The notes: a model not told the origin generated them from the sequence alone. 5,921 nt of DNA from JAWLCQ01 sp041687095 (GCA_041687095.1 JAWLCQ010000250.1:1-5921), one strand, 5' to 3'; shown: positions 1 to 5,667, counted from the first letter of the stretch. Numbers and translations are program-made.

Positions 1-2
1 GC

Positions 3-50
3 AAAAAAGAGGCGGCAGAGTGGGAAAGGAGGGAGAAACCACTCTGCCGC
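3..50 (-). terminator. intrinsic terminator of small RNA copy 1
   Basis: A perfect 12-bp GC-rich stem (50-39 with 23-12) is followed on the minus strand by CTC and then six T (8-3). The 15-nt loop is longer than in a usual terminator, but it carries the anti-SD motif, so the hairpin probably serves both as terminator and as functional loop. The window begins two bases later, so further copies could lie beyond the edge. Confidence 0.5.
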
Positions 51-97
51 GGGTCGGTCTTGGCTGGAAAAGGAGGGAAAACCAGCCTGGCTCGCTG
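3..97 (-). ncRNA. candidate anti-Shine-Dalgarno double-hairpin small RNA, copy 1
   Basis: Read on the minus strand, the predicted transcript runs from about 97 down to the T tract at 8-3, roughly 95 nt. The first hairpin pairs GGCTGG (87-82) with CCAGCC (67-62) around a 14-nt loop, TTTTCCCTCCTTTT. The second pairs 50-39 with 23-12 in a perfect 12-bp stem around a 15-nt loop, TTTCTCCCTCCTTTC. Both loops contain CCTCCTTT, the sequence typical of the 16S rRNA 3' end, so they could pair with AAAGGAGG SD sites. The linker AGACCGACCC is identical in copy 2. An ECF-like promoter precedes it and a T6 tract ends it, which favours this strand. The 'cuckoo'/CcsR RNAs of Alphaproteobacteria also carry two C-rich anti-SD loops and occur in tandem; homology to them is not shown. 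The opposite-strand reading (AAAGGAGG loops, CsrA sponge-like) lacks a terminator. Confidence 0.6.
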
Positions 98-105
98 TTG
101 TTATT

Positions 106-131
106 AACGCCGCGAGGGGCGGGAAGGTTCC
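106..131 (-). promoter_or_regulatory. ECF-sigma-like promoter of small RNA copy 1
   Basis: On the minus strand GGAAC (131-127) is followed after exactly 17 nt by CGTT (109-106), the form of many extracytoplasmic-function sigma promoters. The start would fall near 99-96. Sequence shared with copy 2 resumes at AGCGAG (96-91), close to that start. An A-rich block (about 156-140 on this strand) lies upstream of the -35 and is also shared with copy 2. The 17-nt spacer itself is diverged between the copies while the two boxes and their distance are kept. Confidence 0.42.
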
Positions 132-180
132 TTGTCCCATGGATTTTTCTACATATGTGTACCGGGGGGGCCTTCGGCGC

Positions 181-228
181 AAAAAAGAGGCGGCAGAGAG
201 GGAAAGGAGGGAGAAACCTCTCTGCCGC
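181..228 (-). terminator. intrinsic terminator of small RNA copy 2
   Basis: The 12-bp stem (228-217 with 201-190) is followed on the minus strand by CTC and six T (186-181), as in copy 1. The anti-SD loop lies inside the hairpin. Retention of the T tract in both copies suggests that each is transcribed and terminated separately. Confidence 0.5.
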
Positions 229-275
229 GGGTCGGTCTCGGCTGGAAAAGGAGGGTAAACCAGCCTGGCTCGCTA
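181..275 (-). ncRNA. candidate anti-Shine-Dalgarno double-hairpin small RNA, copy 2
   Basis: This is the second tandem copy, 178 bp from the first. The first hairpin pairs GGCTGG (265-260) with CCAGCC (245-240) around loop TTTACCCTCCTTTT. The second pairs 228-217 with 201-190 in a perfect 12-bp stem around a 15-nt loop identical to that of copy 1. The pair T21-A41 of copy 1 is A199-T219 here, a compensatory change that keeps the stem perfect and supports a selected RNA structure. The other differences in the body are one loop base (256) and one linker base (239), both unpaired. A T6 tract (186-181) ends the transcript. Function is inferred: pairing with SD sequences of target mRNAs. No protein can be read from it. 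Confidence 0.6.
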
Positions 276-285
276 TGATCATTCT

Positions 286-311
286 AACGGGGTTTGCGGG
301 GGATCCGTTCC
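286..311 (-). promoter_or_regulatory. ECF-sigma-like promoter of small RNA copy 2
   Basis: GGAAC (311-307) and CGTT (289-286) on the minus strand are again separated by exactly 17 nt, as in copy 1, although the spacer sequence differs. TAGAAT (287-282) overlaps the second box and could act as a sigma-70 -10, but no TTGACA-like box stands at the right distance. An A-rich stretch lies upstream of the -35, as in copy 1. Confidence 0.42.
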
Positions 312-730
312 TTTTCAATGGATTTCTCTAGATATTTTTGGATCTCCATATCTGCCTCTACGGCCCCTCCGTCCTCCCTCCGGGGGGGCCTCGGTCGCAG
401 ACCCCACGGGCGCCCGCTCAGGCGGCGTGGCAGTGGCGGGATTCCCGCTCCCGCCCGCGAACCGCCCGCTTGCCCTCGAGCGTTCCGCTCCCCCCCCGAT
501 GCCCCCGCGGCGCGCGGGAACCCGGTCGCGGAGCGTCCGCGATTCTCCCGCGTCCCTCCCGCACTGCAAACGCGCAAGATCCTCGCTTTTCCGACGATGT
601 TTCCCGATCCTCAAACGGCGCTCACTTCGCTTGCGGCCGTGGTAAGGGCGGCAGCCCAATCGGAAATCGAAAGTCGGTAATCGTTCACGCGGCGCCCCCA
701 GGGTCTGAGAAAGACGGCCGCCATCCGAAC
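312..730. other. intergenic stretch with no recognisable gene
   Basis: Open frames here on both strands are proline/arginine-rich products of high GC content, without a credible ribosome site or domain. The only pattern noted is a short run of 7-base units near 660-683 (TCGGAAA, TCGAAAG, TCGGTAA, TCG). Otherwise I see nothing. Confidence 0.6.
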
Positions 731-731
731 C

Positions 732-1014
732 TCCCCACCGACCCCGCGTCGGTGGAAGGCGGCTATCGACTACTCGCGGACCCCACGGATCTCTTGCTTC
801 TTCTTTTCCCCACCGACCCCGCGTCGGTGGTTCAAACGGCTCCCGACTACGGCCGGTGCGCAATGCCCGTGGATCGTCCGCGCCCGTGGGTCATCCCGTA
901 GTGAGGAAGCCGGCTTACCACCGACGCGGGGTCGGTGGGGAGCAGGAGGAAGAAGGGGAGGGGACCGCCGCTGTAGTTGATAGCCGCCTTCCACCGACGC
1001 GGGGTCGGTGGGGA
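732..1014. repeat. nested inverted array of four 21-bp palindromes
   Basis: A 21-bp hairpin unit has 8-bp arms CCACCGAC / GTCGGTGG around a 5-base centre, CCCGC, whose asymmetry gives direction. It occurs forward at 735-755 and 810-830 and reversed at 918-938 and 991-1011. The outer pair extends: 732-773 matches the reverse complement of 973-1014 at 41 of 42 bases. The inner pair shares about 24 bases, and the sequence between is also loosely inverted-repeat about a centre near 873. It resembles a REP/BIME-like or MITE-like extragenic element. No transposase and no clear target-site duplication are visible. Confidence 0.8.
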
Positions 1015-1162
1015 GTGGGAACAGGGCATCCGCCTAGGCGACGACAGGCCCCTCTTCTCTCTCTTCTGCGTAATCCGGAAATCTGGGTAATCCCTTCTCT
1101 CCGGCTATTTCTTCAGGCTCCTGTCGCCGCGTGCACAGGCGTGAACGGTTACGAAATTGAGA

Positions 1163-1177
1163 GCGGGCGCAGCCCGC
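1163..1177 (-). terminator. weak hairpin downstream of the DJ-1/PfpI gene
   Basis: A 6-bp GC stem (GCGGGC / GCCCGC, 3-base loop) lies about 85 nt past the stop codon and is followed on the minus strand by TCTCAATTT. The tail is a poor U tract, so termination here is only a possibility. The rest of 1015-1262 shows no gene. Confidence 0.2.
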
Positions 1178-1262
1178 GCTGTGCTTCCGCCCCGTCGCCC
1201 CGGTCGTGGATGGCGACCCAGCCGCGGGGGTTCCGGGCCTGGTGGCTTGGCGCGGCCGGGGG

Positions 1263-1769
1263 CTACGCCGCCCGCACCGCCCTGACGAGTTCGCGGCAGA
1301 ACGCGGGCAGGTCTCCGGGGCAGCGGGAGGTGATGAGGTTGCGGTCGACGACGACCTCCTCGTCGCGGAAGTCCGCCCCGGCGGCGAGCAGGTCGTCCTG
1401 GATGGCGGGCCAGCAGGTGGCATGGCGGCCGCGGAGGGCCCCGCCGGAGATGAGGACCTGCGCCCCGTGGCAGATGGCGGCGACGGGTTTGCCGTCCTCG
1501 AGCATTTCGAGGGCGACGGCGACGGCGTTGGGGTTCATGCGAACCGTCTCGGGCGCCTTGCCCCCCGGGAGGAACAGCAGGTCGTAGTTGCCCGCCTTGA
1601 CCTCCGAGAGCGTGCGATTGGCCTCCAGGCTGTACCCGTGCTTCCCCGTGACCTCGCCCCGTTCGGGGGCGGCGACGTCGACCTCGACGCCCTCCTCCTT
1701 CAGGCGGTAGTAGGGAACGAGCAGTTCGGTGTCTTCCGCCCCGTCGGCCGTCATGATCAGAGCTTTCAT
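1263..1769 (-). CDS. DJ-1/PfpI family protein (class I glutamine amidotransferase-like)
   Basis: The protein has 168 residues, the usual length for single-domain PfpI proteins. It starts MKALIMTADGAED and carries the nucleophile elbow AAICHGAQ with Cys100-His101. Glu12 and Glu74 sit where the catalytic and neighbouring-subunit acids of the Pyrococcus PH1704/PfpI enzyme are placed. The C-terminal TSRCPGDLPAF block (147-157) is typical of the family. Members act in the cytoplasm as oligomers and have been described as peptidases, glyoxalases or protein deglycases; which applies here cannot be told. The start was chosen because AAAGGA lies 7 nt upstream (1782-1777) and homology begins at this methionine; longer upstream frames run through repeats. 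No signal peptide or membrane segment is seen. The gene lies 418 bp from the UPF0182 gene on the same strand with repeats between, so co-transcription is unlikely. Confidence 0.93.
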   Translation of the reverse strand: MKALIMTADGAEDTELLVPYYRLKEEGVEVDVAAPERGEVTGKHGYSLEANRTLSEVKAGNYDLLFLPGGKAPETVRMNPNAVAVALEMLEDGKPVAAICHGAQVLISGGALRGRHATCWPAIQDDLLAAGADFRDEEVVVDRNLITSRCPGDLPAFCRELVRAVRAA

Positions 1770-1829
1770 GGTGGGTTCCTTTCGTGGACTCGGTTGTGGC
1801 CTGTCCCTGGAATGGTATTGGCGTCCCGG

Positions 1830-1949
1830 CCCTTCTCTTCGCCGGGGGAGAAGATGTCCCGAGCGAAGTCGAGGGACAGATGAGGGGGCCTCCAACCCTT
1901 CTCCCCGGGGGGAGAAGATGTCGCGCAGCGACAGATGAGGGGGGCCTCG
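1830..1949 (-). repeat. two tandem copies of a two-hairpin extragenic repeat
   Basis: Copies lie at about 1830-1893 and 1897-1949. Read on the minus strand each is CCCCTCATC, then a hairpin closed by TGTC...GACA, then ATCTTCTCCCC with a second hairpin of CTTCTC/GAGAAG type. The first hairpin differs in length and sequence (TGTCCC arms with a 12-base interior versus TGTCGC arms with a 3-base loop), while its flanks are nearly identical. The copies lie just upstream of the DJ-1/PfpI gene. They look like dispersed structured repeats rather than genes. Confidence 0.75.
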
Positions 1950-2048
1950 CAGACCACAGGGACAGGAACTCGGAGAGGGCAATGCCCACGGGGCGCTGTT
2001 CGCCCCGTGGGACGGCCTTGGCGAGTTCATGCGCGTGCTGGTCAGGAG

Positions 2049-2104
2049 GCGCCCCCTCACCGCCTTCGCTTCGCTCAGGCACCTCTCCCCCGGGGGAGAG
2101 GGGT
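2049..2104 (+). repeat. third member of the two-hairpin repeat, opposite orientation
   Basis: The order CCCCCTCACC, hairpin GCCT...AGGC (2062-2080), then a perfect 20-bp palindrome of CCTCTCCCCC and its complement (2082-2101) is the same architecture as the copies at 1830-1949, now on the plus strand. The interior TTCGCTTCGCTC resembles the ACTTCGCTC interior of the 1830 copy. It lies downstream of the UPF0182 stop codon and could stall or terminate transcripts there, but there is no U tract. Confidence 0.6.
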
Positions 2105-2181
2105 TGTCACTCTCATCGGGGGAGAGGGGTTGTCACTCTCGTCGGGGGAGAGGGGTTCTTGGTCGCCTCGAGGGAGAGGGG
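2104..2181. repeat. 26-bp tandem repeat, three units, next to a stop codon
   Basis: Units at 2104-2129 and 2130-2155 differ by one base (TTGTCACTCTC, then A or G, then TCGGGGGAGAGGGG). A third, 2156-2181, keeps the GAGGGAGAGGGG end but has a diverged front half. The array ends six bases short of the UPF0182 stop codon at 2188-2190. The repeated GGGGGAGAGGGG end also occurs at the end of the adjacent palindrome, so the array probably grew from that element. Confidence 0.8.
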
Positions 2182-2187
2182 TTGGGG

Positions 2188-5070
2188 CTACTGCTGCCCG
2201 GGTTGTCGGACGGGGGCGGTGGTGGGACGCCCGCCTCCTCCTTGCCGCTCCGAGAGCTGCCGCAGGGCGTCCTCGAGTTCCTGCAGTGATCGGCCGGCCT
2301 GCTCGTACTGGCGGTCGCCGAGTTGCTGGAGATACTGGTCGAAGGCCTGGTTGGCGGCGCGGATGAGGGCGGACGTGCCGCGGTCGGGCGGGGCGCCCTC
2401 GAAGGGCGGGCGCTCGGTGATCGGGCGGTCGGGCTCGCGTCCGAACAGCCGATCCAGCGCCCCTTCGAGCGTGGGGGCGTAGGCGAGGCGGTCGTCGTAC
2501 ATGACGACCACCAGGCGGAGTTCGGGGTAGGCGGCGGTTTCGGCGCGGAGGTAGATGGGCTCGACGTAGAAGATCGTCTGGGCGACGGGGATGGCGAGGA
2601 CGTTCCCGCGCAGGACGCTCGAGCCCCGCTGGTCCCACAGCGTGAGCTGCGAGGACAGTTCGGGGTCCTGGTCGATCTTGCTCTCGACCTGCTGGGGCCC
2701 CACGACGCGCTTGTCCTTGGGGAACTTGTACGCCAGCAGCCGCCCGTAGTTCGCCCCGTCGCACATGCCCGCGATCCAGCCGATGAGCACCTGCTTGTTC
2801 TTGGGCGTGAAGGGCAGCATGAGGACGAACTCGGGGGCGTTGGACTCGGGGAGTTCCCAGATGATGTAGTACGGCTGGACGGGCTGGACGTTCTGGTAGT
2901 ACTTCTCCGTCGCCCGCACCCAGAGGTCCTCCTGGTTGTAGAAGACGGTGGGGTCGGTCATGTGGTACTTGGCGTAGACGAGGCCCTGGACGAGGAGCAT
3001 GTCGGCGGGGTAGCGGATGTGGGCGAGCAGGTCGGGGGGCATCTCGGACAGGGGGCGGAACATGCCCGGGAGGCCCTGGGCCCAGGCGCGGACGATGGGG
3101 TCCTCCGGGTCCACGAGGTAGAAGGCGACATCGCCGTTGAAGGCGTCGATGACGACCTTGACGGAGTTGCGGACGTAGTTGACCCCCCGCAGGTCCTCGG
3201 GCCCGTCGGCGAAGCCCCAGCCGCGGCCCGGGGGGTACTCGCCCTCCCCCTCGCGGAGGAACGGTTCGCTGTAGGGGAAGCGGGAGCTGGTGGTGTAGGC
3301 GTCGAGGATCCAGAAGAGGCGGCCCTGGGAGAGGACGACGTAGGGGTCGTCGTCGAAGGCGAGGAAGGGCGCGAGGGCCTGCGCCCGTTGGCGGATCTGG
3401 CGGCGGAAGAGGATGCGGCTGCCCTCGCGGGGGGCCTCGCTGAGCAGCAGTCGCGTCCCGCCCAGCATCCACCCGTAGACGAAGCGGCGCCACAGGGTGT
3501 CCATGCGGACCCCGCCGGTTCCGGGGTAGTGGATGTAGACGTTGTCGTCGCGGCGGGGGTAGTCGAACTCGGGCGACGCGGTATTGCCGACGACGTAGTC
3601 GCGGGTCAGCTCCCCGTAGTAGATCTGCGGGACCTGGACCTCGAGCGAGGGGTAGGCGCTCTGCGGGGGGATGTCCTTGACGAGCAGGTTGGGGAGGCCC
3701 TCGGGCGTGAAGTCGCGGACCGTCGCCAGCGTGATCCCGTACCCGTGCGTGTACTTGAAGTGGCGGTTGACGAACGTCTGCGAGCGTGGGGGCAGGTTGG
3801 CCTGCTCGAGTTCGCGGGCGGAGACCATGACCTGGCGGTACTGCCCGTTGATGGTGTAGCGGTCGACGTCGACGTCGGCGAACTCGTAGTAGAGGCGGAT
3901 CTCCTGGAACTGGGAGTAGACGTCGGCGAGGGCGCGGTAGTCCCAGAGGCGGATGTTGTCGAAGATGGCGGGGTTGGCGGCGACGGCCTGGGGGGAGAAG
4001 GTTTCGACGACGGGGTACTCGCGATCCTCGACGCCGTCGAGCCCGAACGCCAGGCGGGTGAAGGCGATGTTGTTGACGATGTAGGGCCTCTCCAGGTCCA
4101 GCTCGTTGGGCTGCACGCGGAGCCACTGCAGCAGGCCCGGCAGGAGGCCCAGGGCGACGAACCACAGGAGCCCCAGCAGCACGAACGCTCCGAGGGGCGG
4201 GGCGAGGAGGGCGAAGCGGGGTTCGAGGCGGTTGACGCGGAGCGTGCGGTCGGCGAAGCGGCGGAGGGCGCCCACCCGCGGAATCGCCGCCAGCACCGCC
4301 CCCAGGAGCAGGCTGGCCACCGCGACGGTCCACAGGGCGGGCAGGCGGACCTTCACGTCCGTCCACCCCGCCCCCGTCACCGTCCCATTCCGCGAGTACA
4401 GCAGGTGGTAGCGGTCGAGGAACCAGCCCCCGGCCAGGACGAACAGCACCACGGCGGCGGCGAGGCACAGGCCCCGGAACGCCCGGTCGCGGTCCTGGGA
4501 CGACGGTTCGAGGCGCATGCCGGTGGCGACGGAGAAGGCCTGCAGCGCGTACAGCGCTCCCCCCCCGCCCAGGGCGAGGACGGCCAGCAGGATCAGGAGG
4601 GAGTAGACGGCGTCGAGGAACGGGAGGGTGAAGAGGTAGAACCCGACGTCCCGCCCGAAGATGGGGTCGGCGATTCCGACGGAGACGCGATGGACGAAGA
4701 GGAATATGGTCTCCCAGGAGTTGAGCCCCCACGTCAGCCCGATCAGCCCGCCCAGGACGGCGAACCCCGCGCGGCCGATCCGCCACGGGCGGGGGACGGG
4801 GGTGAGCACGGCGAGGATGAGCGCCCCGAGAGCGGCGGCGACGGCGGCGGCGGCGAGGCGGACCCAGACGAGGGTCCAGAAGCGGCCCTGGAAGTCCAGG
4901 GCGTCGAACCAGAGCATCTCGCCCCAGAACGACAGCAGGCCGAAGAACGCCCCCGTGAGCAGGACGAGGACCACGCCCGCCCCCGCGAGGGCGTAGCGGC
5001 GGCGGCGGACGCCAAACGCCACCAGGGCGGCCGAGATCGCCAGGAGCGTGAGAAGGATTGCGGAGTACAT
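2188..5070 (-). CDS. UPF0182 family integral membrane protein (COG1615)
   Basis: The protein has 960 residues, normal for UPF0182, a family of unknown function known from actinobacteria, cyanobacteria and clostridia among others. About the first 310 residues hold seven or eight hydrophobic segments (near 3-20, 26-48, 68-90, 102-126, 151-177, 199-218, 246-264, 289-310). A large soluble, probably extracytoplasmic, region follows. Family-typical blocks are DPIFGRDVGFYLFTLPF (135-151), NELDLERPYIVNNIAFTR (322-339), the NIRLWDYRAL region (372-381) and HFKYTHGYG (437-445). RRRR at 22-25 after the first helix suggests an outside N terminus. The tail (about 934-960) is Gly/Pro/Gln-rich. The start is set by GGAGG (5082-5078) with 7 nt to the ATG. 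The stop is TAG, with repeats six bases beyond it. Family membership is secure; the biochemical role is unknown. No frameshift is seen. Confidence 0.95.
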   Translation of the reverse strand: MYSAILLTLLAISAALVAFGVRRRRYALAGAGVVLVLLTGAFFGLLSFWGEMLWFDALDFQGRFWTLVWVRLAAAAVAAALGALILAVLTPVPRPWRIGRAGFAVLGGLIGLTWGLNSWETIFLFVHRVSVGIADPIFGRDVGFYLFTLPFLDAVYSLLILLAVLALGGGGALYALQAFSVATGMRLEPSSQDRDRAFRGLCLAAAVVLFVLAGGWFLDRYHLLYSRNGTVTGAGWTDVKVRLPALWTVAVASLLLGAVLAAIPRVGALRRFADRTLRVNRLEPRFALLAPPLGAFVLLGLLWFVALGLLPGLLQWLRVQPNELDLERPYIVNNIAFTRLAFGLDGVEDREYPVVETFSPQAVAANPAIFDNIRLWDYRALADVYSQFQEIRLYYEFADVDVDRYTINGQYRQVMVSARELEQANLPPRSQTFVNRHFKYTHGYGITLATVRDFTPEGLPNLLVKDIPPQSAYPSLEVQVPQIYYGELTRDYVVGNTASPEFDYPRRDDNVYIHYPGTGGVRMDTLWRRFVYGWMLGGTRLLLSEAPREGSRILFRRQIRQRAQALAPFLAFDDDPYVVLSQGRLFWILDAYTTSSRFPYSEPFLREGEGEYPPGRGWGFADGPEDLRGVNYVRNSVKVVIDAFNGDVAFYLVDPEDPIVRAWAQGLPGMFRPLSEMPPDLLAHIRYPADMLLVQGLVYAKYHMTDPTVFYNQEDLWVRATEKYYQNVQPVQPYYIIWELPESNAPEFVLMLPFTPKNKQVLIGWIAGMCDGANYGRLLAYKFPKDKRVVGPQQVESKIDQDPELSSQLTLWDQRGSSVLRGNVLAIPVAQTIFYVEPIYLRAETAAYPELRLVVVMYDDRLAYAPTLEGALDRLFGREPDRPITERPPFEGAPPDRGTSALIRAANQAFDQYLQQLGDRQYEQAGRSLQELEDALRQLSERQGGGGRPTTAPVRQPGQQ

Positions 5071-5111
5071 GAAGGAACCTCCATCAGTTGCCTGCAGACA
5101 GACCCTGCGGG

Positions 5112-5117
5112 ATTATA
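5112..5117 (-). promoter_or_regulatory. -10 box candidate for the UPF0182 gene
   Basis: A perfect TATAAT reads on the minus strand (plus strand ATTATA). It would give a start near 5105 and a leader of about 35 nt before the ATG at 5070. No good -35 box stands 16-18 bases upstream, so only the -10 supports the call. Confidence 0.4.
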
Positions 5118-5148
5118 GAACCCTGCCATGGGGGAATTCCTCACAGGG

Positions 5149-5174
5149 GAAACGGGCGGCCCCTCGATTGCGTT
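5149..5174 (+). promoter_or_regulatory. possible ECF-type promoter of the DUF1540 gene
   Basis: GAAAC (5149-5153) and CGTT (5171-5174) are separated by 17 nt, the same spacing as the GGAAC/CGTT pairs before the two small RNA copies. A start near 5182 would leave a leader of about 88 nt. One base differs from GGAAC. No sigma-70 pair of boxes is convincing on this strand. Confidence 0.3.
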
Positions 5175-5269
5175 CGCCGCGGGCGACGCGAGAATGTGTA
5201 ACGATAGACCGATAACTGCGCGAACCGGCGGCCGGGCGGTGCCGTTTCGCTCTCGAAAGGATGTACCAG

Positions 5270-5596
5270 ATGTCCACGGATACCAACCCGCAACTTCGTA
5301 GCAGCGTCGACAGCGGAGCCCGGGGCCCCCTCGTCACCTCCTGCCGCGCCGCGGAGTGCGCGTACAATCACGACGGCGAATGCCGTGCGGGCACGGTGTC
5401 GATCGGCGACGACCGGGGCCCCTACTGCGACACCTTCCGGTCGGGCGACGCCCAGAGCGCCCACGATCCGCCGTCCCGCGTGACCGCCTGCCGCATGACC
5501 CAGTGCGTGCACTGGGACGGGGAGCGGTGCGCGGCGGGCGGGATCGAGATCGGGTACGAGTGGGGCGTCGAGTGCCTCACGTTCGAGGCCGCCTGA
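5270..5596 (+). CDS. small protein with two tandem DUF1540-type four-cysteine modules
   Basis: The protein has 108 residues and two repeats of one module. Cysteines lie at 25, 30, 38, 53 and again at 74, 79, 87, 102, both with spacing C-x4-C-x7-C-x14-C. The flanking words CAYNHDGECRAG...CDTF and CVHWDGERCAAG...CLTF match the DUF1540 pattern (C-x4-C-x-Y-N...C-x-A...C-x-TF). Four cysteines per module suggest metal binding; this is inference, and the family has no agreed function. The upstream ATG at 5261 was rejected because the SD sequence AAAGGA (5256-5261) overlaps it, whereas it sits 8 nt before the ATG at 5270. No signal peptide is seen, so the protein is probably cytoplasmic. The gene is divergent from the UPF0182 gene with 199 bp between, and a terminator-like hairpin follows. 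Confidence 0.87.
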   Translation: MSTDTNPQLRSSVDSGARGPLVTSCRAAECAYNHDGECRAGTVSIGDDRGPYCDTFRSGDAQSAHDPPSRVTACRMTQCVHWDGERCAAGGIEIGYEWGVECLTFEAA

Positions 5597-5601
5597 GCCC
5601 A

Positions 5602-5620
5602 AGGCGTCCGGGGGACGCCT
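5602..5620 (+). terminator. terminator-like hairpin after the DUF1540 gene
   Basis: AGGCGTCC and GGACGCCT form an 8-bp GC-rich stem around a GGG loop, starting 5 bases after the stop codon. There is no U tract, so it may act with Rho or only protect the transcript end. Its right arm overlaps the first unit of the 18-bp triplicate. Confidence 0.4.
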
Positions 5621-5667
5621 CAAGCGCGAGCGACGCCTCAAGCGCGAGCGACGCCTCAAGCGCGAGC
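5614..5667. repeat. 18-bp tandem repeat, three perfect units
   Basis: The unit GACGCCTCAAGCGCGAGC occurs three times without a mismatch (5614-5631, 5632-5649, 5650-5667). It runs directly from the terminator-like hairpin into the 26-bp palindrome at 5667. Perfect identity suggests recent expansion by slippage. Confidence 0.9.

Larger units (their letters stand above)
1..340. repeat. 178-bp tandem duplication carrying the small RNA gene
   Basis: Two head-to-tail units repeat with a 178-bp period (hairpin starts at 12 and 190). Conservation is mosaic. The small-RNA body (about 1-96 versus 179-274) is nearly identical. The next stretch (97-126 versus 275-306) is strongly diverged except for the TAACG block. 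The stretch with GTTCC, ATGGATTT and TCTA(C/G)ATAT (127-156 versus 307-335) is again conserved. This pattern fits an old duplication in which promoter and RNA are kept and the rest drifts. Confidence 0.75.

Noticed and set aside
12..87. Plus-strand reading of the hairpins as a CsrA-sponge RNA (loops with AAGGAGG) or a TwoAYGGAY-type motif
   Set aside because: The T tract and promoter-like boxes fit the minus strand, and the loops do not match AYGGAY. A plus-strand role cannot be fully excluded.
20..331. A 103-codon plus-strand frame across the hairpin units
   Set aside because: It reads through two RNA-like hairpins, its repeats follow the DNA duplication, and the differences between copies preserve base pairing rather than protein sequence.
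732..1014. CRISPR array
   Set aside because: The 21-bp units are palindromic, occur in both orientations and have unequal spacers; there are no cas genes.
1206..1883. A 225-codon plus-strand frame antisense to the DJ-1/PfpI gene
   Set aside because: It has no ribosome site or domain and is complementary to a gene with intact catalytic residues.
1770..2060. An N-terminal extension of the DJ-1/PfpI protein by 97 residues
   Set aside because: The extension translates extragenic repeats, while the methionine at 1769 has a good SD sequence and matches the family start.
2075..4786. A 903-codon minus-strand frame overlapping the UPF0182 gene in another frame
   Set aside because: The product is Arg/Pro-rich throughout and starts inside the real gene; it is another high-GC shadow.
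2323..5118. A 931-codon open frame on the plus strand, antisense to the UPF0182 gene
   Set aside because: It is a GC-driven shadow. Its product is low-complexity Gly/Glu/Asp/Val without domains, while the opposite strand encodes a clear family member with an SD site.
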